From Globodera rostochiensis (taxonomy: Eukaryota > Nematoda > Chromadorea > Rhabditida > Heteroderidae): DNA of 64,000 nt. The notes under the pieces were generated by a model. It was not told where the DNA came from. It searched no databases and saw only the letters and a list, made by a program, of their open reading frames with translations. Position numbers and translations under genes: made by a program. How positions within the stretch are numbered: the first letter of the stretch is position 1; every line of letters begins with the position of its first letter. The stretch is taken from NCBI GenBank assembly GCA_018350325.1, contig JAEVLN010000002.1, positions 2,692,295 through 2,756,294 on the forward strand, given 5' to 3'. Below, one piece after another: positions 47,377 through 59,509 of the stretch.

Positions 47377-47550
47377 GGGTTGGTCCCCGTCCCCCGACTT
47401 TTTTTAGTCGGGGTTTTCATCTCCGACCCCGAGTTTTTAGAATTTTTCGGGGGTTTTTGCTGGGAAAAACCCCGACCCCCGACTTTTTTAGTCGGGGACG
47501 AAAACCCCGACACCGACTTATTCCGCCCCCGAGGGGTCGGGGACCAAATT
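47377..47550. repeat. CCCCGACTTTTTTAGTCGGGG palindromic word patch
   Basis: CCCCCGACTTTTTTTAGTC, its complement, GGGGTTTT and ACCCCGA recur in both orientations over about 170 bp. It is bounded by TTGGTCCCCG on the left and CGGGGACCAA on the right, a 10-bp inverted pair. A target duplication could not be defined. Confidence 0.55.
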
Positions 47551-48988
47551 GTTATCAATGCTTAGCTTACAAAGTTCCAGAAAACTCCGGCTTCAAATTT
47601 CCGACCTTTTTGGGCTTGAGGGTTTTCGATTTCCACAAAATGTTAGAGACCGTCTCATCAGAGGAAAGTGCGATTTAAGTATATTATCAATGAGAAAAAG
47701 AAAAGAGACAAACCCGAAAATAGCCTGAACCAGAGAAGCAGACAAAAGCGAAATGCGCACAAAATTGATCTCTTCTCTAATCCAATTTGCACCCCGTCAA
47801 AACATTTAATTTCATTGTCCCCTATTCATATATATAAAAATGCGTCGCTCTCGTTTAGACGAGAGCGTAGTGAATCGGCGGGCGATTCGTGTTGAGACCG
47901 AGCGCGACCAATTGGAATGGACAGAAAAGCGACTACCAACAAAAACTTAGGCAGCTGCTTGTGGGCCTGGAGGAATCGCAGGGAATTTGCGAGACGGAGG
48001 TGCGCGGGCCGTTAACAAAATACGCGCAGGTAGTCGCGCGCATGGATTGGACGATTTTGGCCGTCCCCGTCCATTGGATGAGGCGCCGGAGGGATCAAAT
48101 TTCCGTTCCAATGATCCGACCCGATCACCGGAAAGCGTCGTTCTCTTTGGTCGATGAAGCAAACTGCGCTCCCATTTTTTTTTTGTTGAATATAGTAACA
48201 GTTTCAAAAAGAGTTCACCACAGATTGAGTGAGTTCAGTAGACAAATAGCACCAAAAGGGCAATTTACACTGCACAAGCTAAGATTAAATAAAATACATA
48301 ACAGACACAGTATGTACATTAAACATTAAATACAATTCGAGAACATAATTATGAAAAGGAAATTTCAAAATGTTTTCTCTCTCATTTCCATTAAAAAATA
48401 AAAGGACAGAACATTTTTGGCATGTCCTTCTGCTTACGGTATCACTGCTTGGAATGTTTAATCCGCTGTGAGATTACGGTGCATGTTCTCAGTGATGGTG
48501 TGCATTACAGACCGGACAGCATCGGGTTCCCGAGCCGGGATTTGGGGCATTTAGCCGGGATCCCGACTGATCATTTTGGAGGATTTTCGGGATTGGGTCA
48601 GGATTTAGCCGGGATCCCGATTCCAAAAAACCGGTTTAGCCGCTGTCTTTAGTGTGGGCGAATTGATTATACGGAAACCCAACAGTGACTAAAACAAATT
48701 CCAATTGGGGGGTGGGCAAAAGTATCAAATTATCTTTAAAAAAATCCAACTCATTTGTCAACATCGCCAACTTTTCTGAGTCGCCAGTCCATCCAAAATC
48801 ATAAGCAAAAATAATAAATAATATTCTTTTACGAACATTGCATCAAAATGATAGTTCTGCTGGCTACGCTTATACTCTTTTGGATATGGCGATCATTTTG
48901 TAGTGGGTCGATGACTATTAGTGTTGGGGGTTAATGACCAATTAATTGACGTTGTTAATGAGTTGGACTTCCGCGCTTGCGTCTTCCA
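47551..48988. other. No supported gene
   Basis: GC-richer stretch at 47860-48200 with a frame (YQQKLRQLLVGLEESQGICE, then KYAQVVARMDW) that may be an old exon or mobile-element remnant but has no partner exons. A GCCGGGATCCCGA word patch lies at 48525-48640. Confidence 0.35.
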
Positions 48989-49170
48989 TTAGCGGAAATT
49001 GAATGCGACGTCGTCGACGTACGCGCCTCTGTAGACGGGGTAGTCCGAGTACGACGCGTACACAATGCGCGGATGGTAATGATGCGGACGGCGTCGCACC
49101 GGTGACGGCGATTGACGTTGTCGCGGACGTTTCGGCGTTCGCTTGTCGTTGACGACGTCATTCCAAAATA
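48989..49170 (-). CDS. Possible 3' exon of a short Arg/Tyr-rich protein
   Basis: On the minus strand the frame NDVVNDKRTPKRPRQRQSPS continues as VRRRPHHYHPRIVYASYSDY, PVYRGAYVDDVAFNF and stops at 48991-48989. The Tyr- and Arg-rich composition and GC content stand out from the AT-rich repeats on the 5' side. The start, or acceptor, was not located; a competing frame (MTSSTTSERRNVRD) covers the same bases. Function unknown. Confidence 0.35.
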
Positions 49171-49625
49171 ATTAAATTTAAATTTTGATTTCATTAATTA
49201 ATTTAAATATTTTACATAAATAATATTAATTATGCAAATATTATGCTGTTTTTATATCAAATATTTATGTTTTAATCTTAATCTTTTAATTTCGCTGTTG
49301 AATGCTTTTTTGATTATTCCAAAATAATTAAACTTTTGATTTCATTAATCATTTTATATATTTTGGATAAATAAATGATTATAATTTAATTATGCAATTA
49401 TATTGAATAGGTATTTTAATCTTAATTTTTTTAATTTCGCTGTTGAATGCTTTTTTGATTATTCCAAAAATAATTAAATTTAAATTTTGATTTCATTATT
49501 AATTTAAATATTTTGCATAAATAATGTTAATTATGCAAATTATTACTATGCTGTTTTTATATTAAACATTTATGTTTTAATCTTAATCTTTTTAATTTCG
49601 CTGTTGAATGCTTTTTTGATTAAAT
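49160..49625. repeat. About 155-bp AT-rich tandem repeat, 3 copies
   Basis: TTCCAAAATAATTAAA, TTTTGATTTCATTA, TAATTATGCAAAT and TTTCGCTGTTGAATGC recur in order at about 49160, 49317 and 49460, with indels. Confidence 0.85.
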
Positions 49626-49758
49626 AACTTTTCATTTAAAATTATTTTCTTATACAAAATTACCAATTTCTTTGTTTTGGGTGGGTTTCGTCTGTTTGGT
49701 GTTTCATTTGTCGCAGAACTCTTTTGTTTTGGTTGTGCTTTCTAAGCATAATTTCGGT

Positions 49759-50247
49759 TTAATTTATATATTTAAAATTTGCAACAATAACCTTTTTGAT
49801 CTCCTCGCGCACTTTTGAATTAACGTTGGCATTGGCACCTGAATTGGTGGATTGTATTGCGTCATTAGCATTAACAGTTTTGGCCACATTTTCGGCTTTA
49901 GGCTTTGGAGATTGAATTTCGTTGTTTTTGTCATTTTTTGTATTGACTTTCGGTTGTTGGTTAATTGTTTTGGGCTTTGAATCATTTATTTCCATATTTT
50001 TAGCTTTTTGAACAACTTTTTTGTCATCTTGTCCTTTACTTTTGACCTTTTGTCCATCTTTTTTGTCATCGGGCTCTTTATTTTTAGCAATTTGTCCATT
50101 ATTTTTATCATTTTGTCCTTTGTCTTTGATGTTTTGTCCATCCTTTTTGGCAGCTTCTAATTTATTTTTGTCATCTTGTCCTTTAATTTTGGTTTCATTA
50201 TTACTAGGGAGCGGATTTTTAGACATTAAAAAGCTAAAAATACGCAT
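49759..50247 (-). CDS. Lys/Asp/Gln-rich repetitive protein exon
   Basis: An open frame rich in Lys, Asp, Asn and Gln with an imperfect unit of about 13-14 residues (DDKKDGQKVKSKGQ, KDGQNIKDKGQND), followed by KPKAENVAKTVNANDAIQS and a stop after ANFKYIN. A TTTTTAG acceptor lies at about 50235, so this is probably an internal or last exon, not a complete gene. It continues the minus-strand series of charged, low-complexity proteins. No domain recognised; probably disordered. Confidence 0.5.
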   Translation of the reverse strand: MRIFSFLMSKNPLPSNNETKIKGQDDKNKLEAAKKDGQNIKDKGQNDKNNGQIAKNKEPDDKKDGQKVKSKGQDDKKVVQKAKNMEINDSKPKTINQQPKVNTKNDKNNEIQSPKPKAENVAKTVNANDAIQSTNSGANANVNSKVREEIKKVIVANFKYIN

Positions 50248-50432
50248 TAAAACCCCAAAATAAGCATTTATTAAAAAACTACAAATCGGATCGATCGAGA
50301 TTCTCGATCGAAATCTCGGTGTTTTTTGATCGATCGGTCCTCAAGTGCGATCTCTACTAAAAACCAAAGTTTTGGAAAATGCTATTTTTGAGCTTCTCTC
50401 CGCAAAAACAATACCCTAAACCCGCTCCCTAA

Positions 50433-51236
50433 TTAACTGTTTTTATCGCTGATTTGGACACTTTGTTTGTCTGTTTTTGAATTTCGATCGGCTTCTTTTT
50501 CATCATTTTTTTTGTCTTCTTTTGATTTTGGTTCCAATTTTTGTGCCAAAATTTCTTTTTGTGCCAAACTCTCCTCTTCCATTTGATCGTTTATTTGTTC
50601 ATCATCATCTTCATCCGAAAGTTCGTCTCTTTTTGTGATTTTCCATTCGGATTTTTTTGCAATTTTTGGCATTTCATCAATTTGCTCTGATGAATCGTCC
50701 TCCTCGTCGTCGTCGTCGTCCTCTTCACTTTTGCCCGGGTTAAAGCCCAATTTTCGGCCGGGCCTTCGCTTTTTTGTTTCTTCATCACTTTCGGAGGTTT
50801 CGTCGTCATTTTCATCCGAAACAAATTGTTGACGATTATTCTTCGGCTTTTCAGTTATTTTTTGTTCAGATTTTTGCCGAGATTTTTCTAACTTTTTTTC
50901 ATATTCTTCCGACGAATTGCTTTTCGAATTCTCTTTTTCAATGCTTCCGTCATCCGATTTTATGTTCGAATAATTATTTCTTTCATTGTCAACAACCAAA
51001 TTTTGGTCTTGGATTTTTTGTATGGGATGAGTGGCCCAAAAATGCTTCCAAAAAGAGTGAGTGTCAATCTCCTCTCAAATGGGCAAATTTTCATTCAAAT
51101 ATAAATATTCAATAAATTTTTAAAATCCTCGTTAAATTAAATATAATTGGAAACATTTTGTTTTTTTAAAAATTAAAAACCAACCCTTTTTCTTGTCATT
51201 GGCCCCCGTCGAATGAGGTCGTGGAGTTTCTAACAT
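50433..51236 (-). CDS. Acidic, highly charged protein
   Basis: Main exon, open to 50433: SFWKHFWATHPIQKIQDQN, VVDNERNNYSNIKSDDGS, then Glu/Lys-rich sequence with ETKKRRPGRKLGFNP, a run EEDDDDDEEDD, WKITKRDELSDEDDD and a Lys/Asp tail. A possible first exon at 51236 encodes MLETPRPHSTGANDKKK followed by a GTTGG donor, but the phase at the join is not settled. The KRRPGRK cluster beside acidic runs looks like a nuclear or nucleic-acid-associated disordered protein. No family recognised. Confidence 0.5.
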
Positions 51237-51375
51237 TTTAAAAATTATTATTGAAAAAAGTTTGTTTTTGTTTAGCTATTCTGGCACTTTTTTAGGCTAA
51301 AAGTTTGTTAACTTTGTAAATGACATTGAATGCTTTTGTTGTGCCATTATTATTATTATTATTATGCCATTTTTA

Positions 51376-53500
51376 CTATTTTATTACCATTATTTGCTGA
51401 GTGCCGACGCGCTTTTTCCCGAAGATAGCCGTTGGCACGAGAATAGCCCCTTTTGGCTTTGTTCCATGCAGATTGGGCACCCTTTTTAAGACCGCCCGAT
51501 TTTGATTCTGAAAAATGCCAATAATCAAAACAAATGCTTTGAAAGCTCCCCCGGAATTTGAATTGTTTTCTTCGAAATTTCCGGAAATTTCGATACTCCT
51601 GTAAGCCTTAAAAACACTATTCCGCCAAGGTCCGGAGTTAAAAAAATGATTGAATTTAAGTTCAATTCCGTTTTTTACCATTTTCATGCAAATCAACGGA
51701 CGACGCTCGGCGTGAAGCGCTGCGCGACAATTGTCCCATTTTTGACCCAACTCTGTTGGCATTATTTGCCACTTTTCGCTTTAATGACGCCGTTCTGTCG
51801 CTGTCCTAAATTGGAACTTTCTATTAAATAAAATTACGCACAAAAAATATCATTAAAATTTTACAACTCTAATTAATGACAGAATCAGTTACACTTAATT
51901 ATAGTACTTAGATAAACCCCACCTTCACATTGTGGAACAAACTCGACGCTCGGCGTGAAGCGCTGCGCGACAATTGTCCCATTTTTGACCCAACTCTGTT
52001 GGCATTATTTGCCACTTTTTGTTTTAGTGACGCCGTTCTGTCACTGTCCTAAATTTGTAATTGTTTTAAATACAATTAAAATTGTGACCAATTTTATTTT
52101 AAATAATTCTCTAAATCAATAAAATTCACCACCTTCACATTGTGGTACAGATTCGAAGCTTTGCGCGACGCGCCGCGTGCAATTTTGGCGGCATTCGATC
52201 CGATTCTCGTCGCTTCTCTCACAGAACCGTCCTTCACCGATTTCCAGCCTTTCTTTTCATCCGGTTGGACACTTTTTGAGAGAATACGTTCATCTTCAGC
52301 TGTTCCTGACACTCCTTGAGGCACTTGATGTACGTCCATCCGATCACTTTTTGAAAGAGTCCGATCATCTTCACGATCCTTTTTTGAAGGAGTCCGTTCA
52401 TCTTCACGATCACTTTTTGAAAGAGTCCGATCATCTTCACGATTACTTTTTGAACGAGTCCGTTCATCTTCACGATCACTTGAAAGAATCCGATCATCTT
52501 CACGATCACTTTTTGAAAGAGTCCGATCATGTTCAGATCCTGACACTCCTTGAGAATCGCTTTTTGAAATACTACGTCCATCTCCAGCAGTTCCTGACAC
52601 TCCTTGCGGAACTTGCTGTTCGTCCGTTCGTTCACTTTGTGAAAGAGTACGTTTATCATCAAATGTTTCTGACTCTCCTTGAGGAATTTGCTGTCCGTCC
52701 GACCGATCATTTTTTGAGAATGTACGTTTCAAAAGGCTTCCAGCTTTGGAAGCGGCTCCTTTCATGTTATGACCCGCCGAACGCGCGACGTCTTTGACTT
52801 CATTCCCGAAGTTTTTAAGATGTTCATGTTTGTCTTTAAATGGTTTGGATGCTTCGCGTTCTCTGGTTGATTGGTCTAAAACCTTTTGTTTGTTTAAATT
52901 TAAATTCTTCCCCAAGTTCACCCTTTATTTGTCCGTGTCGAACTTCGTGAGTTCCTCCTGGTGCAGCTGCAGCAACTGATTCTGACACCGCTTGGCTACC
53001 TCTTCCAGCAGAATTTGAATTTTTCGATGGTGCCGACGCTTCGGCGATCTTCGATAAAATCAATTCCTATAATGGACTCGTGCTGAGCCAATAACCTCAT
53101 AAATTAAAATTTTTTTCTCAAAATTATGATCAATGACTTTTTGTTTCAGTATTTATTTAATAAATTTAAACACCTAATTAGCCAAAAACATGCTTCACTT
53201 AAAATGCAAAACTAAAATTGGCTTAAGTTTCACAAAATTAGAATTTGACTCAAAAAACTCTTCTCTAAACATAAAACGAATGTTTAAAATCGAATATGAG
53301 TTTTTGCACCTTTCCGTTGTCGTCATTCACAGAGTTTGAACGTCCCGCTGAACTGCTTCCACTCTCATTACCGCTGCTGCTGCTACTGCTTCGGCTACCG
53401 CTGCCACTGCTTGAAGAACCTGAACTTTGATCACTTTGCCATGAGAAGTTATTGTTCGATTGTTTTTGACCTAAAATTGGGTTCTCGATTAGATAACACA
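51376..53500 (-). CDS. Modular cationic-repeat protein, possibly 3' part of the 58-kb secreted gene
   Basis: Exons in order on the minus strand: a Ser-rich exon (about 53474-53305, QKQSNNNFSWQSDQ and serine tracts), ELILSKIAEASAPSKNS...GGTHEVRHGQIK, then DQSTREREASKPFKDKHEHL, FGNEVKDVARSAGHNMKG, AASKAGSLLKRTFSKNDRSD, a charged repeat (SDREDDRTLSK units), SVREATRIGSNAAKIARGAS, RKASNLYHNVK|. Two near-identical exons follow (about 52045-51935 and 51808-51701), DSDRTASLK(Q/R)KVANNAN, RVGSKMGQLSRSASRRAS, and perhaps a third type (GLKKGAQSAWNKAKRGYS). Joins are mostly phase 0. No start codon with signal peptide was found. The donor AATG|GTCCGT at 53565 in the upstream gene would join it in phase, so both may be one gene. 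Confidence 0.55.
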
Positions 53501-53517
53501 ATATATTTTTAATTAAA

Positions 53518-56500
53518 TTATACTCGAGACTTTAATAGAAAATTTTTGAATTTTTGTGACGGACCATTCACAGCTGCATTTTTCTTATCTTTTGACGAAT
53601 TCTCATCTGATTTTACGACATTTAAAGAAGTACTCTCAGCTTTTTTAGGGTCAAATTTGTCGGAATTTGGCCAAATTGCACTAGAATTGCTTTCAGAATC
53701 CTTTTCGGTATTTAAATTTAAATCTTTTTGGTCTGTATCTCCAGCAGTTTTTTGCTTTTTCACTTTCGCAGTATCCAGCTTTATGCTATCCTCAACATTT
53801 TTGTGATCAATGACAGAATCTTTTGCTTCATCTTGATCTGGCTTTGATCTGTTCTCAACATTTTTGTGATCAATGACAGAATCTTTTGCTTCATCTTGAT
53901 CTGGCTTTGATCTGTTCTCAACATTTTTGTGATCAATGACAGAATCTTTTGCTTCATCTTGATCTGGCTTTGATCTGTTCTCAACATTTTTGTGATCAAT
54001 GACAGAATCTTTTGCTTCATCTTGATCTGGCTTTGATCTGTTCTCAACATTTTTGTGATCAATGACAGAATCTTTTGCTTCATCTTGATCTGGCTTTGAT
54101 CTGTTCTCAACATTTTTGTGATCAATGACAGAATCTGTTGCTTCATCTTGATCTGGCTTTGATCTGTTCTCAACATTTTTGTGATCAATGACAGAATCTT
54201 TTGCTTTATCTTGATCTGGCTTTGATCTGTTCTCAACATTTTTGTGATCAATGACAGAATCTTTTGCTTCATCTTGATCTGGCTTTGATCTGTTCTCAAC
54301 ATTTTTGTGATCAATGACAGAATCTTTTGCTTCATCTTGATCTGGCCTGTCCTCAGACCCGTCTTTAGCATCCATTTGGTCCGTTGAGGAATCCCTAGAA
54401 TGGCTTTTGGACCCAGCCTTATGCTTCAACTTTGGTTCTCCTTCAACATCCACAGAATCAGACTGATTTTTTGAGAAATCTTTGGTCACTTTTTTTACGT
54501 TATTTGGCTTTAATCCATCCGTAGGGTCCGTTTTTAATTCGTCAAGTTCTTTTGAAGATGCTTCAAAGCCTTTTAACCCATTTTTGTCCTGGTTTGACCC
54601 GTCTTCGTCTTTAGAGTCATTAGCCCTTTCTTTGTCCAACACTGAGTCATTAGCCCTTTCTTTGTCCGGCACTGAGTCATTAGCCCTTTCTTTGTCCGAC
54701 ACTGAGTCATTAGAATCATTAGCCCTTTCTTTGTCCGACACTGAGTCATTAGCCCTTTCTTTGTCCGACACTGAGTCATTAGAGTCATTAGCCCTTTCTT
54801 TGTCCGACACTGAGTCATTAGCCCTTTCTTTGTCCGACACTGAGTCATTAGAGTCATTAGCCCTTTCTTTGTCCGACACTGAGTCATTAGAGTCATTAGC
54901 CCTTTCTTTGTCCGACACTGAGTCATTAGAGTCATTAGCCCTTTCTTTGTCCGACACTGAGTCATTAGCCCTTTCTTTGTCCGACACTGAGTCATTAGAG
55001 TCATTAGCCCTTTCTTTGTCCGACACTGAGTCATTAGAGTCATTAGCCCTTTCTTTGTCCGACACTAAGTCATTAGAGTCATTAGCCCTTTCTTTGTCCG
55101 ACACTGAGTCATTAGCCCTTTCTTTGCCCGACACTGAGTCATTAGAGTCATTAGCCCTTTCTTTGTCCGACACTGAGTCATTAGAGTCATTAGCCCTTTC
55201 TTTGTCCGACACTGAGTCATTAGAGTCATTAGCCCTTTCTTTGTCCGACACTGAGTCATTAGAGTCATTAGCCCTTTCTTTGTCCGACACTGAGTCATTA
55301 GAGTCATTAGCCCTTTCTTTGTCCGACACTGAGTCATTAGCCCTTTCTTTGTCCGACACTGAGTCTTTAGAGTCATTAGGCCTTTCTTTGTCCGACACTG
55401 AGCCATTAGAGTCATTAGCCCTTTCTTTGTCCGACACTGAGTCATTAGCCCTTTCTTTGTCCGACACTGAGTCTTTAGAGTCATTAGGCCTTTCTTTGTC
55501 CGACACTGAGTCATTAGAGTCATTAGCCCTTTCTTTGTCCGACACTGAGTCATTAGAGTCATTAGGCCTTTCTTTGTCCGACACTGAGTCATTAGAGTCA
55601 TTAGCCCTTTCTTTGTCCGACACTGAGTCATTAGAGTCATTAGCCCTTTCTTTGTCCGACACTGAGTCATTAGCCCTTTCTTTGTCCGACACTGAGTCTT
55701 TAGAGTCATTAGGCCTTTCTTTGTCCGACACTGAGTCATTAGAGTCATTAGCCCTTTCTTTGTCCGACACTGAGTCATTAGAGTCATTAGGCCTTTCTTT
55801 GTCCGACACTGAGTCATTAGAGTCATTAGCCCTTTCTTTGTCCAACACTGAGTCATTAGCCCTTTCTTTGTCCGACACTGAGTCATTAGAGTCATTAGGC
55901 CTTTCTTTGTCCGCCACTGAGTCATTAGAGTCATTAGCCCTTTCTTTGTCCGACACTAAGTCATTAGAGTCATTAGCCCTTTCTTTGTCCGACACTGAGT
56001 CATTAGCCCTTTCTTTGTCCGACACTAAGTCATTAGAGTCATTAGCCCTTTCTTTGTCCGACACTAAGTCATTAGAGTCATTAGCCCTTTCTTTGTCCGA
56101 CACTGAGTCATTAGCCCTTTCTTTGTCCGACACTGAGTCATTAGCCCTTTCTTTGTCCGACACTGAGTCATTAGAGTCATTAGCCCTTTCTTTGTCCGAC
56201 ACTGAGTCATTAGCCCTTTCTTTGTCCGACACTGAGTCATTAGAGTCATTAGCCCTTTCTTTGTCCGACACTGAGTCATTAGAGTCATTAGCCCTTTCTT
56301 TGTCCGACACTGAGTCATTAGCCCTTTCTTTGTCCGACACTGAGTCATTAGAGTCATTAGCCCTTTCTTTGTCCGACACTGAGTCATTAGAGTCATTAGC
56401 CCTTTCTTTGTCCGACACTGAGTCATTAGAGTCATTAGCCCTTTCTTTGTCCGACACTGAGTCATTAGCCCTTTCTTTGTCCGACACTGAGTCATTAGAG

Positions 56501-58406
56501 TCATTAGGCCTTTCTTTGTCCGACACTGAGTCATTAGCCCTTTCTTTTAGCGGCGCCTCCACATAAGTTTCATCGGTTCCTTTCAATTCAACTCTTTTCG
56601 GATTTGTTTCACTTTCAACAGCATTTTGCTTCACTGTCGAAGCACTGTTTGAATTTGTTGCAATGTGTTCCGCTTCCGCATCAGAATCCTTAGAATTCGG
56701 CGGTTCATTTTTGGCTGAATATTTCACGTGCTCAAAATTCTGTTCTTCCTTTTTTGGTCCATCGCTGTCTATTGGTGCATTGTTAGCAGCTTTTGAATCA
56801 TCAGTTGAAGAAGTCCCAAGTCCCAATGGTCCAGGCTTAGCCATCCTCAATGTGTCCGCTTCCATCTTCGAGTCTGTAGATGAACCATCAGAGACTTTAG
56901 AGCCAATGTTCGCTCGTTTTAAACTTTCTGATGCATCAAAAGAACCTTTTTTTGTTGGTTGACCCTTTGAGGGTCCGTTAGATTCTGTGCTTTCTTCTTC
57001 AATCAGCTTTGGTGCTTCGTCCTCCACTTTCTGTGGCTTATTTGCTATAAAATCATGCCGATTTGAATCATTCGTTAATGCCTTCGGGGGATCAGTGACG
57101 TCACTTTTTTCTGTCTTTAATTCCTTTTGATCAATGCTTGCGGCATTTAGCGATGGCTTTTTGGACATTGCGTCCTCTGAAGAAGGTCCATCTGTGCTTT
57201 TAGACTTCTTTTGATCAGAATTTGTGCCGTTTTCAATGTTGTCCTTTGGGTCTTCAACAGTTTCTATTGGCCCGATTTGATCAAAGTTTGATCTGTCCTC
57301 TACTTTCATTGAATTCAATGAAAATTCGTTTTTTCTTTGTACCCCAACTTGATCAGTTGTGGACCCAGGCTCACCTTCCCTCTTCAAATGCCCTTTTATT
57401 GGAGTTTCTTTAATTAACAATTAAAAATATTATTTTTGAATTTCTGGCATTTATTCTCTTAATTTGTTAACAAAAAGTTACCTTGCGTTGATCCAACGCG
57501 CTTCCAAGGATCGCTGGGATTGGATGCAGTTTGGACCCGGCTTGTTTGCCAAGAATCAGTTCCAAATGGAGTTTTGTTGGGCCCGCCTAAATCGAGGACC
57601 AATAAATAAACAGAGACTCTCAACAATAAGTGTCAATTCTTTCAAATTCTCATCGACCGGTTTAATTAAAACTAATTAGTCTAAATGCCCGATTTAATTA
57701 ATTAGGTAACCCAATTCGGGACACGATTAGAGGGCCAAGACTAATTAGAAGCGTCAGTGCCAATTCTTTCATCTAGTCCAAATGCCCGATTTAATTAATT
57801 AGGTAACCCAATTCGGGGTACGATTAGAGGGCCAAGACCAATTAGAAGAGCACAGACCGTCATCGTGAGTGGAAAATGCATTTTTAATTTTGCTGCCCGT
57901 TCTGGACGCGACTCGCTTCAAATTGTTGTTGGCCACCTGCGCGACGTCTTTCAACTCGGAACCGAAGCCTCGCAGTTGCTGCTGTCCGTTTCCGGCGGCA
58001 TTTTGTTGTTGAATTGCAGCTAAAACATTTAAATTAAATTTTAAAGATTTTTATAATTCAAAATTAATGAAAATGTTTTTAACCATTCGTTTGGCTCCTC
58101 TGTCTATTCCCAACAGGCTGAATGTATTGGCTATTCCACGCGTTTGGTTCAAATTCTCCGCCCAAATATCCCGTGAACGGCTGCTGATACAATTGCTATA
58201 AAATAATTTGTTTTAATTATATATAATAATTATGTAAATACCAAAAATTTAAATTGTATTTAAATGAATTTAAATTAAAAAAAAGATCGTCCGCCGACTT
58301 GTGTTTGTTGTTGTGCCACCACAACAGCAGAAAACCACCAACAATAAGTGACGACGATAAGCACGTCGAAAAAGATCCATTTGTAGCCGACGTGAATTCG
58401 TGCCAT
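53518..58406 (-). CDS. Large secreted repeat protein (signal peptide, VSDKERANDS repeats)
   Basis: Exon 1 (from ATG 58406) encodes MARIHVGYKWIFFDVLIVV, TYCWWFSAVVVAQQQTQ, a signal peptide or anchor. Exon 2 has QLYQQPFTGYLGGEFEPNAW; exon 3 AIQQQNAAGNGQQQLRGFG then ELKDVAQVANNNLKRVASR and TGSKIKNAFSTHDDG; exon 4 (about 57592-57483) GPNKTPFGTDSWQTSRVQTA. All four joins agree in phase (0, 1, 1, 1). Exon 5, about 3.9 kb, carries a variable Lys/Glu/Ser region, some 60 repeats NDS(NDS)VSDKERA, then nine copies of a 21-residue unit with AKDSVIDHKNVENRSKPDQ, and stops at 53518. About 1,450 residues, hydrophilic and disordered. Exon 3 resembles modules in the downstream gene. Secretion is inferred; function unknown. 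Confidence 0.75.
53800..54345 (-). repeat. Coding 63-bp repeat, 9 copies
   Basis: Unit of 21 residues containing AKDSVIDHKNVENRSKP. Copies are nearly identical at DNA level (one Glu to Lys, one Lys to Thr), indicating recent amplification or homogenisation. The array encodes part of the large secreted protein. Confidence 0.95.
54608..56550 (-). repeat. Coding repeat of mixed 30- and 39-bp units, about 55-60 copies
   Basis: Units NDSVSDKERA (30 bp) and NDSNDSVSDKERA (39 bp) are interspersed irregularly, with rare variants (ANDS to PNDS, DSV to DLV, SND to SKD). The 9-bp difference is an extra NDS-type triplet set, so frame is always kept. All other frames are open too and give long shadow frames. 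Confidence 0.95.
57677..57851. repeat. Imperfect tandem duplication of about 98 bp in an intron
   Basis: AAATGCCCGATTTAATTAAT, TAGGTAACCCAATTCGGG and CGATTAGAGGGCCAAGAC occur twice in tandem inside the intron between exons 3 and 4 of the large secreted-protein gene. Confidence 0.8.
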
Positions 58407-59002
58407 TTTATTTGTGTGTTTATTTTTAATGAATAAACCTTTTTTTATATGTTTATTTATGACAGAATTAGCGGGTTATAATTCTGAAATAAATATATAT
58501 TTAATCGAAAATAAAATAATAAAGCGAATAAAGAGTTTTGTATGTATTCACCACAAATCAAAATAATAATGCCACGTTTTTTATGAACATATCGATTGAA
58601 TGAAGCTAAAATCTAATATATTCAACCAGTTTTGCCCCAATAAAATTTACATAACCTTACAACAAAATTGAAAAAATCGCTGAAATAATATGGAGAAACA
58701 CCAACAAAATATTCATTGACATGAAAAAGTTAAAAAATTATAAAATTAAAATAATTTTTTGAATTATGATAATGCTATTTTTGCGTAATTGATGAATTTT
58801 CATAATTAAATTGAATAGGTGAGCAAATAAAGTAAAAATACCTTCAAATATTCTGGTGATATCAATTTAGGTCTGTGCAAATATTCCATAATTTTACAGA
58901 CTTTTTTCATTCAGAAAAAAAGTATTTCTAATTAATTCTTTCTCTTATTGGATTTTAATTGATTTTTTTTTTAAATTGCATTTCTCAATTCAACAAAATT
59001 TA

Positions 59003-59125
59003 ATGTTGCAACTTTTTAAATCAAATTTTGAACGAAAGAAATTGGAGGATTTTGAATCTGCATCAGACCCTTCGCAAAGCTTAGGCCACGATCAATCAGA
59101 AGACCGGCAGGCGGATCAAAATTAA
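59003..59125 (+). CDS. Possible short open frame, 40 aa
   Basis: MLQLFKSNFERKKLEDFES, then DPSQSLGHDQSEDRQADQN and TAA. Charged composition unlike translated AT-rich background, but no splice partners, signal peptide or similarity. It is the only plus-strand coding-like block between 47.1 and 64 kb, so it may be spurious. Confidence 0.2.
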   Translation: MLQLFKSNFERKKLEDFESASDPSQSLGHDQSEDRQADQN

Positions 59126-59509
59126 AATAATTCCTGGTGCCGGAACGTCCCTCCCATCGATGGCATTTTTCGCTCATTCATTTCCCTTTTATGTTTTATT
59201 CCCCAATGCTTTTCCATCCCGCTCAGTCAACAAGTTGGAGACGTTCACCATCTGCTGCTGGCTGTTGGATGTCAGCGCGCATCCCTCTCACTTTTGTTAC
59301 AATTAATTTATATAAACGTTTAAATATGTAAAAAATAGCCAATTTTGTTTAATATCTATTATTAATATTTATGCAATTAATGACAGTATGTTTCCATAGA
59401 CTTTAAAAGTCTTACAACAACGACGGCATGGGGACGGAATCGGAAAAACCCAAAGATTTAAACATTAAAAATTCTAAATTAATATATGCAAAATTATTAT
59501 TTCCGATTC

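Noticed and set aside
47889..48329. 146-codon plus-strand frame, possibly a mobile-element or coiled-coil remnant
   Set aside because: No recognisable gag, reverse transcriptase or transposase motif, an equally open antisense frame, and no partner exons.
52177..52797. 206-codon plus-strand frame over the SDREDDRTLSK repeats
   Set aside because: Antisense shadow; the minus-strand frame has splice-compatible neighbours and the recurring cationic module.
53781..54371. 196-codon minus-strand frame with DQSQIKMKQKILSLITKML repeats
   Set aside because: Alternative frame of the 63-bp coding repeat; it ends where the repeat ends.
54482..56566. 694-codon plus-strand frame (SLALSLSDTE repeats) and minus-strand MTLMTQCRTKKGL frames
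   Set aside because: Shadows of the NDS-VSDKERA coding repeat. Only the minus-strand frame extends into non-repetitive flanks on both sides and joins phase-matched exons with a signal peptide.
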